A DNA stretch of 64,000 nt from Planococcus citri (GCF_950023065.1 NC_088679.1:62992001-63056000), one strand, 5' to 3'. Shown: positions 12,701 to 25,524, counted from the stretch's first letter. Program-made: numbers and translations. Notes: a model not told the origin generated them from the letters alone.

Positions 12701-14560
12701 CTAAAAAGCATAATCTCATCTCAACAGCAATAGCTCAGCTAACCTCTAAACCTTCGGAAGATTCGTTTAAAACGCTTCGAGAATGATTTCATTCGTCTTA
12801 TTTTTTCAACATTCGTGGAAAAAATTGGAGAAGGAAAATAAATAATAGACGAATATTCCGCTTTAACATGACGAAAATATATTTACATAAAGAAACACGT
12901 CAGCCGAACCACCTTTAAATAAAGTACACGAATTTTCGGCTTATTAATTTCGACATTACCAAAGTCGTCGTATTATATAGTTAGGTACGTAGTCGTAGTA
13001 AGTACATGAAAAAAGCTCACGTTACTTTTCAAACCTTTTCTTTTATTTCTTCTCGTATCTTTAGTTGTGCAACTTTGATCAAATTTTTCTAATTTGTTGC
13101 GCTTTTTTTAAAAAATATTTTATATTGCTATAATGTAAAGTTGAAACATATTTACACGAAATTCACTTCCTAAAGCTCCACCCCTCGCGAAACTGGAAAA
13201 CTTTCTTTTTTTCGCTGCACGTCTTAGTTGTGTAGTAAGTATAAGTATCAGCAAAGTGCGACAAATTTAATGACATTACAGCAGGTAATATATCGTCACG
13301 GAAGCTCAGACTAGGCAACCAGAAAGAATCCGCGATAAATTGCCAAACCATTATGAAACTTCCATTCGCCAAATATAATTACCAGTATTTATTGAATTCG
13401 GTCGTCGCGAAAAAAAAGAATCCGAGCTGTGGGCCGACAACAAAAGGGGGAAATAATCGCCGAATTTCGTCGTTTCGAATGTCAACGTTTTATACAAAGC
13501 GACGGAAACTTTCCGTGCCGAAATATCTTTCGAATTTGTCGCCGTTTGAGTTTTTTCTCTCCTTACACTGCTGCGCGGATCGAATCTCCGAAATTTATTC
13601 GCCTTTGCAAAAAACCCTGGCCGAAAACAATTAAACCGAATAAATTGTAATCGGTCAACTGAATTAAATTTAATATCATTTCGACGAGAAACTCGCGTCC
13701 AGTAACTAAACCCATCAAACTGACGCAAACATTCGCCAAAATATCCGTCAACAGATTTATTCGCGAACGCCAATCGCATTGCGGCGATGGCGAAAAACAA
13801 AATCGCGGTATTTGTGAAATTCGCTCGCTCGAGTAATCTTATTTTATGTATGACGAGTAAGTATATAAGCTCAAGAAGCGAGTATCGATATTCGAAGGAG
13901 AAAAAAAACACACACTCGTGCGAGAAATATGTCGAAAAAATGTACTGAATTTTTATTTTTATTTATTTCATCGCATTATATACGTAGTTTTTTCCCCCTT
14001 CTCTATCCGTATATCTACACACAACGAATAACCTACACTGTATAAACCAATCCATTTATGATGATTCGATAAAAATTTGTAATATTCGTAAAATATCTCG
14101 ATTTTAGGAAGCAATGTAGCCGGAACTAATAAACGCTGTGGAGGTAGCGAGGCGAAGAGACGAAAGGGCAGACATGAGAAAAAATTTTTCAACGGTAAAA
14201 AAATGAAAATAAAAAATTTATCATTCGAATATCACGGTCAAACAATTTATACGGTGCCATTTTTATGTTCGGGTTTTCTCCTCGAATCGATAATAAAAAA
14301 AGTATCTAGCTAAATTATTTACCGACGTTTTTCTGCGGGAAATCGATTAAGCATTATCGAGGATATAATTTCGGTCGAATTATTTATATGTACAATAGGA
14401 TAGGCCAAGAGATATAAAATATCATTGGTCAACTTACGAGGAACAATTGTCCTCATTTTTAAAAATTTTATGATACATTTTGTAACAAATTTTATAAAGC
14501 AGTAAAATACACATTTTTTCATGACTTTTCAATTTAAAAAATTATAAATTATTCGTGAAA
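12700..14560. other. CpG-containing, repeat-poor block 3
   Basis: Frequent CpG, no transposon recognised. It holds the longest open frame of the window, 186 codons at 13351-13911 on the minus strand. That frame has no recognisable domain, overlaps open frames on the other strand and begins inside an A/T run, so I do not call it a gene. Possible regulatory DNA by inference. Confidence 0.4.
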
Positions 14561-14889
14561 AAAGACAACTCAAACTCAAACACCCCTTTTCCCATCTTCT
14601 TTGGATGCTATCGCGGATTGCTTCTAGTCTTTAATTTTTATAGACTAGGATGAAAAAAAATACCAAATCAAGATGGTCCATTTTGATGGCGAAACGTGCA
14701 AAAAAGTAACGTTTTTATTTTTTAAAAAAGTTTAGTTTTTCCAATATAGATTTTCAAATTAGATACACATAGGTATCAATTTTTGGATCATGCACGATGG
14801 AAAACAATTATCAACTATCAATTTTACCCCCTCCCCCCATCCACACAATCACAACAAAAAAACTGCAAAAACGCGTCAACACTACAGAC

Positions 14890-15670
14890 AATTCTATGAA
14901 AAAATTGATGAATATCGATTTTAGTCGTAAATTTGTTCGATTACTTATCGATCTTAATCGATTACATATCGATTTCAATAAAAAGGAAACAGAATCCATT
15001 AACGAAGTTGACATTACCAAATGAAGAGTTCTGAATTTTTTTTCCGACCGTACAATGATTTTCAAGAAAATAATACCGGAGACCAAAATCGACTCGAATA
15101 TCGATAATCGATTTTCTATTATCGATTTTCGTTTTTGGACAAAAAACTATAACAGATGATTTTGCAAAAGAATTCGTTAAGTTATATTTTTCAATCAAAA
15201 CATACAGGTATTTTTTTCGAAAAATCGATTTTTAGCGAGAATCGATAATCAAATTTTTACCGAAAAATTGTGAAAATCCAATACTTACACGTAAAGTTTT
15301 CCGTATCTCGCCAGGGAATATTTTTCGACGTATTACGTTCATGTCTAAAAAAAAATCGATTATCGAGGCATGTGCAATAATCGACTTGAATCGATTATCG
15401 AATCAGCTAAAAAAAATTGCAAAAAATTATTCGTTGAATTTTTTGCACTTCTTGAAGACGAATTTTTCATGCCATAATTGATCACTTTCCAAAAAAAAAA
15501 TCAATTTTCATCTAAAATCGATAATCGACTTGAATTGATTATCGATTTTGGTACTCTGGTACTCATAGGTATTTTTTTTGCACCTCGTAGACAAATATTT
15601 CTCCAGCAGCTATCGACTGAGATCGATAGTCGACTTGAATCATTATCGATTTTGGTTGAAAAATTTGTTT
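14890..15670. repeat. Degenerate ATCGAT/ATCGATAATCGA array
   Basis: The palindromic words ATCGATT, AATCGATAATCGA and TCGACTTGAATCGATTATCG recur many times over about 800 bp. They form a diffuse array with longer units of perhaps 100-250 bp, for example around 15370-15400, 15515-15550 and 15610-15650. A related but separate ATCGAT-rich array lies at 40150-40570. The unit cannot be fixed by eye. Confidence 0.6.
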
Positions 15671-15959
15671 AAAAATGAGGCTAAAGTGTCCTTTCGGAGG
15701 AAAGTTTTGAATTATAGGTATTTTTTTGCAAACCTTAGTCAGCTCAAAGAGCTTACAATTCCAAATTCATAAAAGGAAAAATGAAAAATCTGATAAACAT
15801 CAAATCATTTTTGAAAGTTTGACAGCATTATTAAAGCAATTCATTTCCAACGCTCAATTTCTTAAAATTCTCTCTAGAGTTACTTTTCTAAAGCAAAACT
15901 CTGGTGGGGGGAGAGGGGTTATTGAAAATTTGAAAACAATTTCGACCGTCTTCGGGAGT

Positions 15960-16900
15960 TGTGTTTTATTGATTATTAGTCATTTTTATTGATTTTTTTA
16001 TACTTTTTTGGGAAGAATTTTTACATCTTTTTAACAATTTTTTACGCGTATTTTCGACAACTTTCAAGAACTTTTGGCAATTTTTATTGATTTAAACGCT
16101 TTTTTGAGTGAAATTTCATTGATCGTTGGTCATTTCAATTCATTTAAATGCTTTTTAGAGCACTTTTACACTTTTTCATACATTTTCGAAAATTTTCAAT
16201 AAAGTTTGATGAATTTTTTGCAATTTTCAACTGTTTTTATGCTTTTTTGAGTATTCTTACACAATTTTAACACTTTTTCAATACATTTTTAGAAAATTTC
16301 ATCATTTCATGGATCTTTGGCCATTTTTATTGATTTTAATGTTTTCGCATCTATTAAAATTTTGTTATTGATTTTCAGCAAATTTTGCAATTTTCATTTA
16401 TTTTGATACTTTTTGGAGTGTTTTTACACGTTTTCAACACTCTTTTATGCATTTTCAAAAATTTTAATAAAAATTTCATGAATTTTTGACAATTTTTAAT
16501 GATGTTTAAGCTATTTTGAGTATTTTTACATCATTTCAACAATTTTTCATGCACTTTTGTAAAATTTTGCAGAAATTTCATTTTTTGTTGATTTAAATGC
16601 GTTTTAGAGATGTTTTACATCTTTCCAACACTTAAGCATACGTTTTGGGCAGGTTTCACCTAAAACTCATAATTTTCTGTTGTTTACTATTATTTTAATG
16701 TTTTTTTCCCCCCCAGAATTTTACATTATTTCAACACTTTTTTCTAATGCATGTTTGACAAATTTTGCTGAAATTTTGTCATTTTTCGTTGACTTAAAGA
16801 CATTATTTTGAAGTTTTTTCGAAAGTTTTTACGTTATTTCTGAAATGTTAATTAACACGACTTTATTGAATTTTGTCAATTTTTTTTGACATTTTCTATA
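15960..16900. repeat. Degenerate tandem array, units near 100-130 bp
   Basis: Successive segments repeat one theme: TTTTATTGATTTAAATGC, a TTTTGAGTGTTTTTACA-like stretch, TTTCAACACTTTTT, ATGCATTTTC, AAAATTT, then AATTTCAT. At least six diverged units are visible. The array ends about 100 bp before recursive splice site B. It is T-rich on the plus strand, hence A-rich in the inferred transcript. Confidence 0.6.
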
Positions 16901-16984
16901 GGTTCATTATCAAAATTTTTCAAAGGAGGATTTTTTCATTAAAAAATGCTGAGATTACTGCATTTTAGGGTAAGTTAGATTTAA

Positions 16985-17077
16985 TATTACTTACATTATC
17001 TGGTTTTCTAATCAACACAACACTGTTAGAAATTTCGGTAGGTACTCACCTAAAACAGAAAAAAATATAAAATTAAT
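16985..17077 (-). other. Recursive splice site B (zero-length exon) with RS-exon
   Basis: On the minus strand a branch-like TTAAT (branch A about 17073) is followed by a T-rich tract ending CTGTTTTAG at 17050, directly joined to GTGAGTAC starting at 17049. A second 5' splice site, GTAAGTAAT, begins at 16993 and gives a 56-nt recursive-splicing exon. The tract is nearly all T. The surrounding DNA is AT-rich and does not obviously match the flanks of the other three sites beyond the splice signals. It lies 13.0 kb downstream of site A's coordinate, in the middle of an AT-rich block between two CpG-containing blocks. Confidence 0.82.
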
Positions 17078-17389
17078 ATTTCACGAATTAACGAGATATC
17101 TACAATAAGAGTTACATAGGTAAATAAAAACTAAAAATACGTGGGCTAAATTACAAAAAAAAAATGCCTATTCAATCTCTATACAATGAGCTCATTGCAA
17201 AATTACTCGATTTCTCAATAAATTCTAGTTCAGTTCAACGAAAGAGGAAAATAAAGCCTGAAATAATTCAAGGCATCTTCAACACAATCAATATTTCATC
17301 AAAAATTCATAATATTTATCCATAAGATATCATCAGGTCGAGGGGGAAAACATCCCATAAAAACAAACCACCAACAAAAAATCCCCACG

Positions 17390-19420
17390 CTAAAACATGC
17401 GCATATTTTTCCAACCCCTTTCCAACATCAATAAAAATCACAACAAACCAATGTAATCTTCTATACATGCTTACAAAGAGTTAACATATTGTTCTCCGAA
17501 GAGCCAGCCAAACACTCGTTGAAGATTTTCATTTCGTAATCTGCCATCATCGTCATCGTCGTATCGTCGTATCGTCGAAACAATATGGTAACGTTCGTTA
17601 ACGCGAGTTACGTAGTTCCCCAGTTCAGCAATAAAAAAAATCCCTAATTGAAATTTTCGCACATGCACTTAGCAAGGATCAAGTTCCATATCCTCGTACT
17701 CGTATATACAGAGAAAAATACGGACTTTCCTTAGCTTATAGTACGGTACACGATGCATTAAAGCTCGCTGTTCGTTTCATCGACGAAATCATATCCACGA
17801 ATATCTACGTACAGCTGTGCAGTGTGCATGTGTATACAGTATAAAAACCTAACATACATATACTGGAAACAATGTATGGAGTTACAAGTTATACAACGAT
17901 AAAGCGTCAAACACCATATAACAACACGATTCGACGCTGAATATTGTTTCCATACAAATCTGGATTTAGCTTTTCGCAAATCGCAACTCGCAAGCCCGAG
18001 TATCACTTAATACATTAAACTAAATTACCATTTCGTATCAAAATACCATCTATATACAGATATAGAAGCCCTTCTTATACTAAATACATTCATTATAACG
18101 TTGCAGGCACTTTACACTACTTAAGTGGTTCTTTCGTTAACATTTCGCAACCTTGTTGTAGTGTACGAGCTACTACACGTTACACAGACGAGTACATTAT
18201 AAGCTGCAAAATCCTCGAGCTATTTTGCATTAAATCTTCCCTATGTGTACTCGTAATAGCGAATCAAAATGAGCAAGAAGCAGCCAAGTTGGGGAAAAAA
18301 AGACGGGTACTAGGATAAGTAGTACTCGAGAGAATACAAATACTACACGAATCATTTTCAAAACTATCGTTATTAGGCACATCTTATAGGCTATAGGAAG
18401 AGACTGACAAACAATTATGGACTAATTTATCTCTCAGTTCATCGTCATTATATTGGTCATGGTGGCAGCAATTTCAATAAGCCTTTAGGTTTCATTATCA
18501 TTGCTCGTATTAATTACTCTGTTGTGTTGGTCGTCGTCGTCGTCAATGAAAGTGCACCTTATGATGATCGTACAGCCGTCGACTGGCAGATGAAAACAAC
18601 ACCACTATACACGGCAGAGGAACCAGCATACGAGGTTATAGATTAATCGTGACGGTCATGGTCGCTTTCTTCTACGCTCCACCAAGAACGAAAGAGACAG
18701 ACGTGAAGGATGGAGAGTGCTTTCATCGAAAAATACTTGCGCTAAACGCGTCTCCAGCTCTTGGTACCTTCTTTTCCATAACTTTATAACCAGTTCTCTT
18801 TCCATCTCACTCTGATGTTGGATGGTGCTTACTATGCTATGGATAGTATGTGTACACTGTACATTGATAAATCGCCTACTATTTCGTACCGTTCAACATG
18901 CTTATATATATTTTTTGATTCGGTGGCGTAATTCGTTATCACGCCAGTGTATCTGTGTTCTTCTACCACCACAACACATATACAAGTACATATGGAAAGG
19001 TACACGCATATGTGGGCAATGTCCTCTATTCCAATGGTCCGGCTGCAGCGGCCATTTTTACTACACCAGCACCACAGTCGCCAAACCACACAGCAATAAA
19101 GGTGATGTTGTGATGTTTTGCAACGGCATGGCATAGCAGCACATGCACCTGCACCTGTGTTTAATATCGAAGATATTCATCGTCAAGACGACGTGATTAA
19201 TTGACCGTTTATTTCGCGCAACAAGAGATAATTATCGTGTACCGTCAGTCACCTTCCGCGTCCCCTGCCTATACCTGGCCCTAGCATTCGTAAGTTCTAC
19301 ACAGAATACAAGCTCATTTTGTACCTCGCGCTGTGTCTTAATAATAATCGTGCGTAAAATTGAAATTACCTATAGAACGTCGCGAACAGTAAATATGTAA
19401 ACACGTCGCGTCGCGTCGCT
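17390..19420. other. CpG-containing, repeat-poor block 4
   Basis: Frequent CpG, GTC trinucleotide tracts near 17547 and 18533, and several TACTCGTA words. Overlapping open frames of about 100 codons on both strands at 18822-19136 mirror each other and show no domain. No transposon recognised. Possible regulatory DNA by inference. Confidence 0.4.
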
Positions 19421-19459
19421 TGTTCAAGTCCGCATACTATGGAAGAAGATTGGCTTAGT

Positions 19460-20400
19460 TGAATATGCAATAGACAAAGATCTGCGTTTAGGAATTCGTA
19501 GCTCTCCAGGAGCCTTCGATGGTCCAGCCAAGCTTTTCGTAGATGGATTTTTTTGATGGGAAAATCAAAGCACAATAATTCTCAACTTCTCAGAAGTCAA
19601 GCCAATGTTCTGAGGCAACATAACTTCAACAACTGTGGAGTACGAAAGGAGAATTTCAAGAGTGGTGGCAAGGAGAAGAATGCACAAGTTGAAAATTAGC
19701 TTGCCAAGAAAAATACACGGGTAAAGATCTGTTTTCAGAAATTCGCAGCTCTGCAGAAGCCTTTGACACACATTTCAGACAACTTTTTGGTAACTTTTCT
19801 CAATTATAGGAAAGTCAAAGCGACATTCTGAGCTGTGAGAAGTTCAACTTAACGCCCTTGAAATGTTTCAAGACAACATGAATTTGAACAGTAGACTTGA
19901 AAAAGAGTATACCTAGTAGGTACCTATAGCTACCTACCATTTCAAGAGTTTAAGAGGGGAGGTGGAATACTGCATAGGCTGATGCTCTAAGGAATTTGCA
20001 GCCTTTCAGGACTCTTCGATAAAAATTCCAGCCAATTTTTTTGGAAACGATTTTATAATAAGAAAGTTGAAGGGACATTTCAAACTATTCAGAAGTTCAA
20101 ACACACGCCATTAAAATTTTCCGAGGCAATATAAATTTGAACTGTGGACTTGGAAGCGAGCATTTCAGGTGTTGAAGGATGAATAAAAAGCACAAACAAA
20201 CCAAAGAGCTCTCTTCAGGAATCTTCAATGCAAATTCCAGCCCATTTTTGGGTAACGATTTCTTAATAAATAAGTCAATATGACATCCTAGGCTTGAGAG
20301 AAGTCCAACCAAACATTATTAAAATGTTCCAAGACAGCATTCCTATTAAATTTGAACTGTGGAATTGAAAGGAGCGTGTCAAAAAGTAAAAGGGAAGGAG
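19460..20400. repeat. Diverged tandem repeat, about 250-bp unit, four units
   Basis: Four successive units share a block reading GGAnnCTTCGATnn, then TTCCAGCCAATTTTT, GGTAACGATTT, a GACATTCT-type word, AGAAGTTCAA, ATTAAAATGTTC and GAACTGTGGA. The anchor occurs at about 19509, 19755, 20009 and 20218, so units are about 246, 254 and 209 bp. No coding signal is visible. Confidence 0.7.
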
Positions 20401-20589
20401 GTAAGAGTGAGAAAACAACATTTTACTAAAATTTTCAGCTGATGCTTCATACATTCAATGATACGAGTATTTCAAGCAATTTGTTGCTAAATTAACATCA
20501 ATCATGCACACTAAAATTTTGTCAAATTTTGATTACTCCCAGTTAATTATTATCACTGTGTAATGACAATCCGTCAATAATAATTGTTG

Positions 20590-20879
20590 GTTGACTAGAA
20601 GCCATTTGTAAGTGAAAATGGTAGAATTGTTGGTAAATACCGTAAATTGTAAGTAATTATGGTAAACTCCCGGTAATTATGGTAATTTGCTGGTATTTTG
20701 GTAAATTAACGGTAATTAGTGGTAAGTAATTTGCGCTAAGAAGACCGTTAATTAGTGTAAGAGTTGCACTAACTGGGGATAATTTTATTTTAATGGTGAT
20801 TGATGTTTAAAAAAGTGGTAATTACCGGTAAATTTCTGGTAATTATGAAAATCAAACTGTAATTAGTGATAATTAGAGG
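20590..20879. repeat. GGTAATTATGGTAA minisatellite, left part
   Basis: Short degenerate units of the type GGTAATTATGGTAAATT. The segment CTGGGGATAATTTT, ATGGTGATTGATGT, AAGTGGTAATTACCGGTAA at about 20772-20835 recurs in the same orientation near 22378-22433. The array ends at the hAT insertion. Confidence 0.75.
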
Positions 20880-21663
20880 CAGTGATGTCATACCGTTATT
20901 TTTTCTGATACGTTATATCGTTTCGTTTCAGATTTGATGGAATTTTTTGTTACGTTATTTTTCCATTATTAGCTGTTACACAGATAATTCCATTACGTTA
21001 TGTTTTCCGTTTATCGTTATTACCATTTCGTTTTTCCGTTAACTATTTCGTTTCGTTTTTTCGTTATAGTACCTTGGTTGCCCAAATTGGTTTCTAACCC
21101 ACTTAAAAAAAGTTGAAACACGCAAAAAAACAAAGCCATCTGGGGGAGAGGGTTACTTTTTCCAATTTCAACATTTTCAGCATAATTTTCATTTCAAATT
21201 TGCTCTTAGTCTTTCAGTCTTTTCTTGTACATTTTGTGAGCAAGTTTCTTACAAATTTCAATCATTTTTTAAAATCAATTTTTTGGTAATTTGAGAGGTT
21301 TCAGCAACACCACTTTTTTCAATTTTGAGCAATTTAATTGATATTTTATTTTTTTTATTTCAAAAAACAGGTAAGTATATTTTACATTTTACAGATTTTC
21401 GATTATTGAAGCAGCAATTTTGTTGATCAAGTTGATTTTATGGAATTTTCAACAGGTTTTTTGGCTCTAAAAAGCGAAAAAAACAAAAAAAAATGACGGA
21501 ATTTTTTTATTTATTGTTTCGTTTTGGCATGAAGATTTTTTCATAATGTTATAATTTTGTTAACATTTGTTCCGTAGAAAATTTCGTTTTCGTTTATCGT
21601 TTTGTTATTATAACAGAAAAAATTCCAGTTTTTTCGTTTTTTCATTACATTATGACAACGCTG
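20880..21663. mobile_element. Non-autonomous hAT-type element with 8-bp target duplication
   Basis: The element is 784 bp. Its left end is CAGTGATGTCATAC and its right end, read in reverse, CAGCGTTGTCATAA, an imperfect terminal inverted repeat with the CAGNG start usual for hAT elements. The 8 bases before it (20872-20879) and after it (21664-21671) are both ATTAGAGG, a perfect duplication of hAT length. The interior is rich in CGTTTCGTTT and CGTTAT words and encodes no transposase, so it needed one supplied in trans. Confidence 0.88.
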
Positions 21664-21671
21664 ATTAGAGG

Positions 21672-22319
21672 TAGTCTTTAGGTAGTAGCTTGGATCATCA
21701 AGAGGAGCCAGTCCCAAAGGACAGATGAGAAGGTGAAGACAACACAAGGGAAATTCTGTGCATCCACATCGTGTGAAGTGGTAACATGTTGTTGTTTGAT
21801 TGATTGGAATCGATAAACATGCCTAAAGCAGAATTTTCCAGTTGGTGGAACAGTGGAGAGGTCACTCCATACCCAGGGAAGCGAATGCTTCAGAGTGAGA
21901 AGGCAAATACCAGCGCCCAAAATGGCAACTTCGGCCAAGAGAGTAAACCTGTACAGAAAATCATGGTTGAAGGCAATGGGAAACCACCACCATTATATTC
22001 CCTAGAATTACATGTGATGGACTTCAATGTATCAATGGCCCCCCCAAGTCTCAGTCAGGCTGATCCTGATCCACCCAGTCAGCCAAATAGGATGTGAAGA
22101 ATACATATGTGGAGTTAAAACAAGGTGGAACAATATTGCACACAAAATATGAGAAAACGGTATTTTCATGCTAGCAGCATATAGGGAAAAATTCCAATAA
22201 AAACGACAAGAGGTAGAAGATGATCAGAACTGCTGACAACAAACTCGCCAGCTAATTCTCCCAACAAAACCCAGAAAGAAACCATCAAATATGCTAGAAA
22301 CCGACTGATATAAATAGAT
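21672..22319. other. Less AT-rich core with a coding-like open frame
   Basis: This segment between the two GGTAATTA arrays is less AT-rich than its surroundings. It holds a 97-codon open frame at 21804-22097 on the plus strand whose text is rich in polar residues and proline, with NMPKAEFSSWWNSG near its start and PPSLSQADPDPP near its end. I do not recognise a family. It could be a remnant of transposon coding sequence carried with the flanking arrays. Evidence for a gene is weak. Confidence 0.25.
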
Positions 22320-22610
22320 GGAATCAGAACGGTAATTGGTGATAATTTACGCTGCCTAATGTATTGATTGGCGCAACAGTTGGGGTAACATTAATGGTGA
22401 TTGACGTCAAAGAAGTGGTAATTACAGGTAAATATGGTAAATTATTGATCATTATGGTAAATCTTTGGTAACTATTGTAAATTCTTGGTAATTATGGTAA
22501 ATTGCTGGTAATTATGGTAATTTAACGGGAATTAGTGGTAAAATTAATGGTAATTGATGTTGAGAAAATGGTAATTACTGTAAATTACCCATAAACAATA
22601 AAATGATGGC
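22320..22610. repeat. GGTAATTATGGTAA minisatellite, right part
   Basis: Degenerate units such as GGTAATTATGGTAAATTGCT repeated at about 15-20 bp. It shares the ATGGTGATTGACGT and AAGTGGTAATTAC block with the left array, so left and right probably descend from one element or one duplication. Confidence 0.75.
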
Positions 22611-22869
22611 GATATTATGAAATAAACATTAATTTAGTAATACAGTGGAGATAAATTTGGTGAATGAGTGAAATTTTTTGACTATAAGCCATAAAGTAAA
22701 CCTTGGTAACTGACATTTAATGGGAAAAAAAGAGCATGAATGAGATTTTTCCAACCTCCAAAATAGTCAGTAGGTAAAGGTATGTTCTTGAGAAAATTCA
22801 TATTGAAAAGTATTCTCCTTATATTATTGTCCATTGAGATTAACGACGAATCAATCAGAATTTCTAACC

Positions 22870-24760
22870 AGTGAAATATGCATAGATCACACTACATGAA
22901 CATTGTCATCTTTCTCATAGATACATCGTTGTAAGGCTTAAGAAGGTATACGACGATAACACCGATGCTCGAAGGCTAGGTAAATACTTTCCCATAAGGT
23001 TTCATTTTCCCAATTCGCATCACTTTGGTAATTGACTAAATTAATTGTCGCCGTGGCCGTTCGGCGTTCACACACCAGCCATAGTACTACGAAGCGTTAC
23101 AGATTGCTCGCCTTTTCAAACCAGTTACCACAAGACGAAACGGTTCGTCAGGCACTAAATGCAAATACGAAGTGGATAGCCTATGGACACAGGTGTACTT
23201 GTAGGTACTATGTACTACAGAAGATGGTAAGTAAAGTATACAAGAGTGTTAGGAGAAGAGGCTGGTGGAACTATCGCATTACCCAGGCCAAACTAATAAG
23301 AAGAATATGCATCGACTACCAATTCAGAGGTTATTAATAAAACGGACATCGTTCGAGGTTGCACGTACACTAACAATACCAACATACAGTCGTGGGAACA
23401 TAATCGGAGCCAAATACAATCGAATGTTTAAAAGCAGAAGCGACTGTTGTTGGTATTTGGAACAATATTTGGGCCCAACGAGTACGACACAGGAAAACGA
23501 TATGTACTCGACAATACGCAATGTACTACGTAAAGTACGAGTACGTACACTTGTACACAAATCTAATAACCATATCGGCCGATTATCGCGTATTCCGCGA
23601 ACGTGATACGTTTACGCAAAACCATTTCGAGTATTTTATGTACACTTGGAACGTGATAGCGAGACGAAGAAGCTGCCGCTTTCGAGATGCGGGCTTGTGG
23701 AAAAGCAGACAGAAGGAGAAAAATCCACGTTTGGAATTAAAATCGGAATGTTTTGGCATTAAAGAATACCAAACGGACTTGCATTTCTAACGGCTCCAAT
23801 TTACTGGATACTTTATTAGATTTGGAAATCGATGCATGTGATAAAATATTATTATTACCGATGATGGACACGTATCGTACGGGTTATGGTTCTCACATGA
23901 ATTTTAAACCTTTTTGATTCTTGATTATTGTCTTATTTCTTGCGAAAACGTCTGATGTGAAATTATGAACTAAAACAGTCGTAGGATTGCCCTTATCATA
24001 TTGGCAGCCAAGCCATCGAGTTTCCCTGTCACCTGTAAGTACATCTATGATTCTCTCCTCAGATCCACACACGTGTGTCCACACGGTTCAACATCTTCAG
24101 ATGAAAATTCTATGTACCTCTACGTACCTACCTATACTGTCGAACACGAAGAACACGAACAGTTTTCAATGTATGAAAAATCATGTACCTATCCGAGAGC
24201 TATCCGTTCCGCTATGTCTATCTTGTCGCGCTCTTTTCATCATGCCAGATTATCTATTATACTGGCAGAGAAGCGAGGTAAAAAAAAATTTTCCACGTAA
24301 ATTCAATATTTACGCTTTTAATAAACGACGTGACCATCCGAAGGAGACGGAAAAAAACGAATGTGAATTTGCCTAACAATAGAAATACCTGTGTATGCGG
24401 CACTGGTGTCTTTTGGTACACGGATTGTTGGATGAAGTACCGATGACAATCGATCATACATGCGACATGGTGATGAGTAAAAGACGACTTTGTACGGTTA
24501 TAATGATTAATTTTTGCAAACTCGAAGCGTTCGATCGTTATTCAATTATTGAATATCTACCTACATACAATGTTCTTCGAGATGGCATTTTTTCGAGAAA
24601 TCGAGATCGCATTTTTCTTCGTAGCGGAATTAACTACTTAGTTGATGCAAACGAGATTTCGTTAAGATGGTATTTTTTGGGTGGACTTTCTATTATGTTG
24701 GAGAGATACGTGGTTGGAAAGTGTATGGGTTTTACTTTTCAATGGAGGGCAGAGAAAAAA
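22870..24760. other. CpG-containing, repeat-poor block 5
   Basis: Frequent CpG and a cluster of overlapping plus-strand open frames, the longest 138 codons at 24395-24811. These overlap one another in different frames, show no domain, and are antisense to the inferred host transcript. Possible regulatory DNA by inference. Confidence 0.4.
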
Positions 24761-24779
24761 GTTGGGCTCGTGGGACTAC

Positions 24780-25345
24780 TCAATATTTACCCCAAAAAAA
24801 AACATCGTTGATATCTAACCAAAAAAGTACAAAAAATTGACCAAAAAAGACTGACATCAGCAAAACACTTCGATGTATTATACTTGAAAAAAAATCACAA
24901 AACATCCAGAACAGTACATTAAAAATATTAAGAAAAGGACTTTTAAAAAAATCATTTTTTTCCAAATTTTTGTCAGAAATCTGAGATTATTTTCCAATTT
25001 TTTGACAAATTTTTGACATTAAAAGTGAGACTTTTTGGCAATTTGTGGGGAAAAGGCGAGATTGGGACGATATTAGCAAAAGGGAGAGCTTTCTTTTTTT
25101 TGGCAATTTTTGGCCTTTTCAGGTAAAAAAGCAAGATTTTTTAGCAGTTTGATAGAAATTGAGAATTTTTTTGAAAATTACTGCCAAAAAGTGACACTTT
25201 CTCGCAATTTTTGTCCAAAAAGTGAGGCTTTTTTGAGATGTCTTGGTAAAAAATGACTATTTTTTAAAATGTTGATCAACAGCGAAACGTTGACAATTTT
25301 GGCAAAAAATCGCGGCTTTGGGGCAACAAATCGAGACTTTTGAGT
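24780..25345. repeat. Degenerate GGCAATTTTTGGCAAAA array
   Basis: Units of about 30-40 bp alternate AAAAAG(T/C)GAGACTTTTT with GGCAATTTTTG. The same kind of array appears at 26345-26580 and at 47570-49760. Confidence 0.55.
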
Positions 25346-25524
25346 AGGTAATTTTCAGTGAATAAAATGAGATACCTTAAATTTAAAAAAGAGCGAAGAT
25401 TTTAGAAAAAAATGAATTCTTGAAAATTCAAAAAAAAAGTAACGTGAGTAGGCAACCAAAATTTTGAAAAAGTAACCAAAATTATTTCTAATGACTCCGT
25501 TATCGAGTGTATTTGCGAAGGAGA

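Noticed and set aside
13351..13911. Longest open frame, 186 codons, minus strand
   Set aside because: No recognisable domain or splice boundaries, starts in an A/T-rich run and overlaps open frames on the plus strand. One frame of this length is expected by chance in 64 kb with locally fewer stops.
21340..21385. Plus-strand AG/GTAAGTAT junction at 21369 resembling a ratchet point
   Set aside because: It lies inside the hAT element, the T run is separated from the AG by CAAAAAA, there is no second 5' splice site about 55 nt on, and the strand is opposite to the four good sites.
24395..24811. 138-codon plus-strand open frame with overlapping neighbours from 23032
   Set aside because: Several overlapping frames are open at once in the same block, which points to composition and not to coding. 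There is no domain, and the strand is opposite to the inferred transcript.
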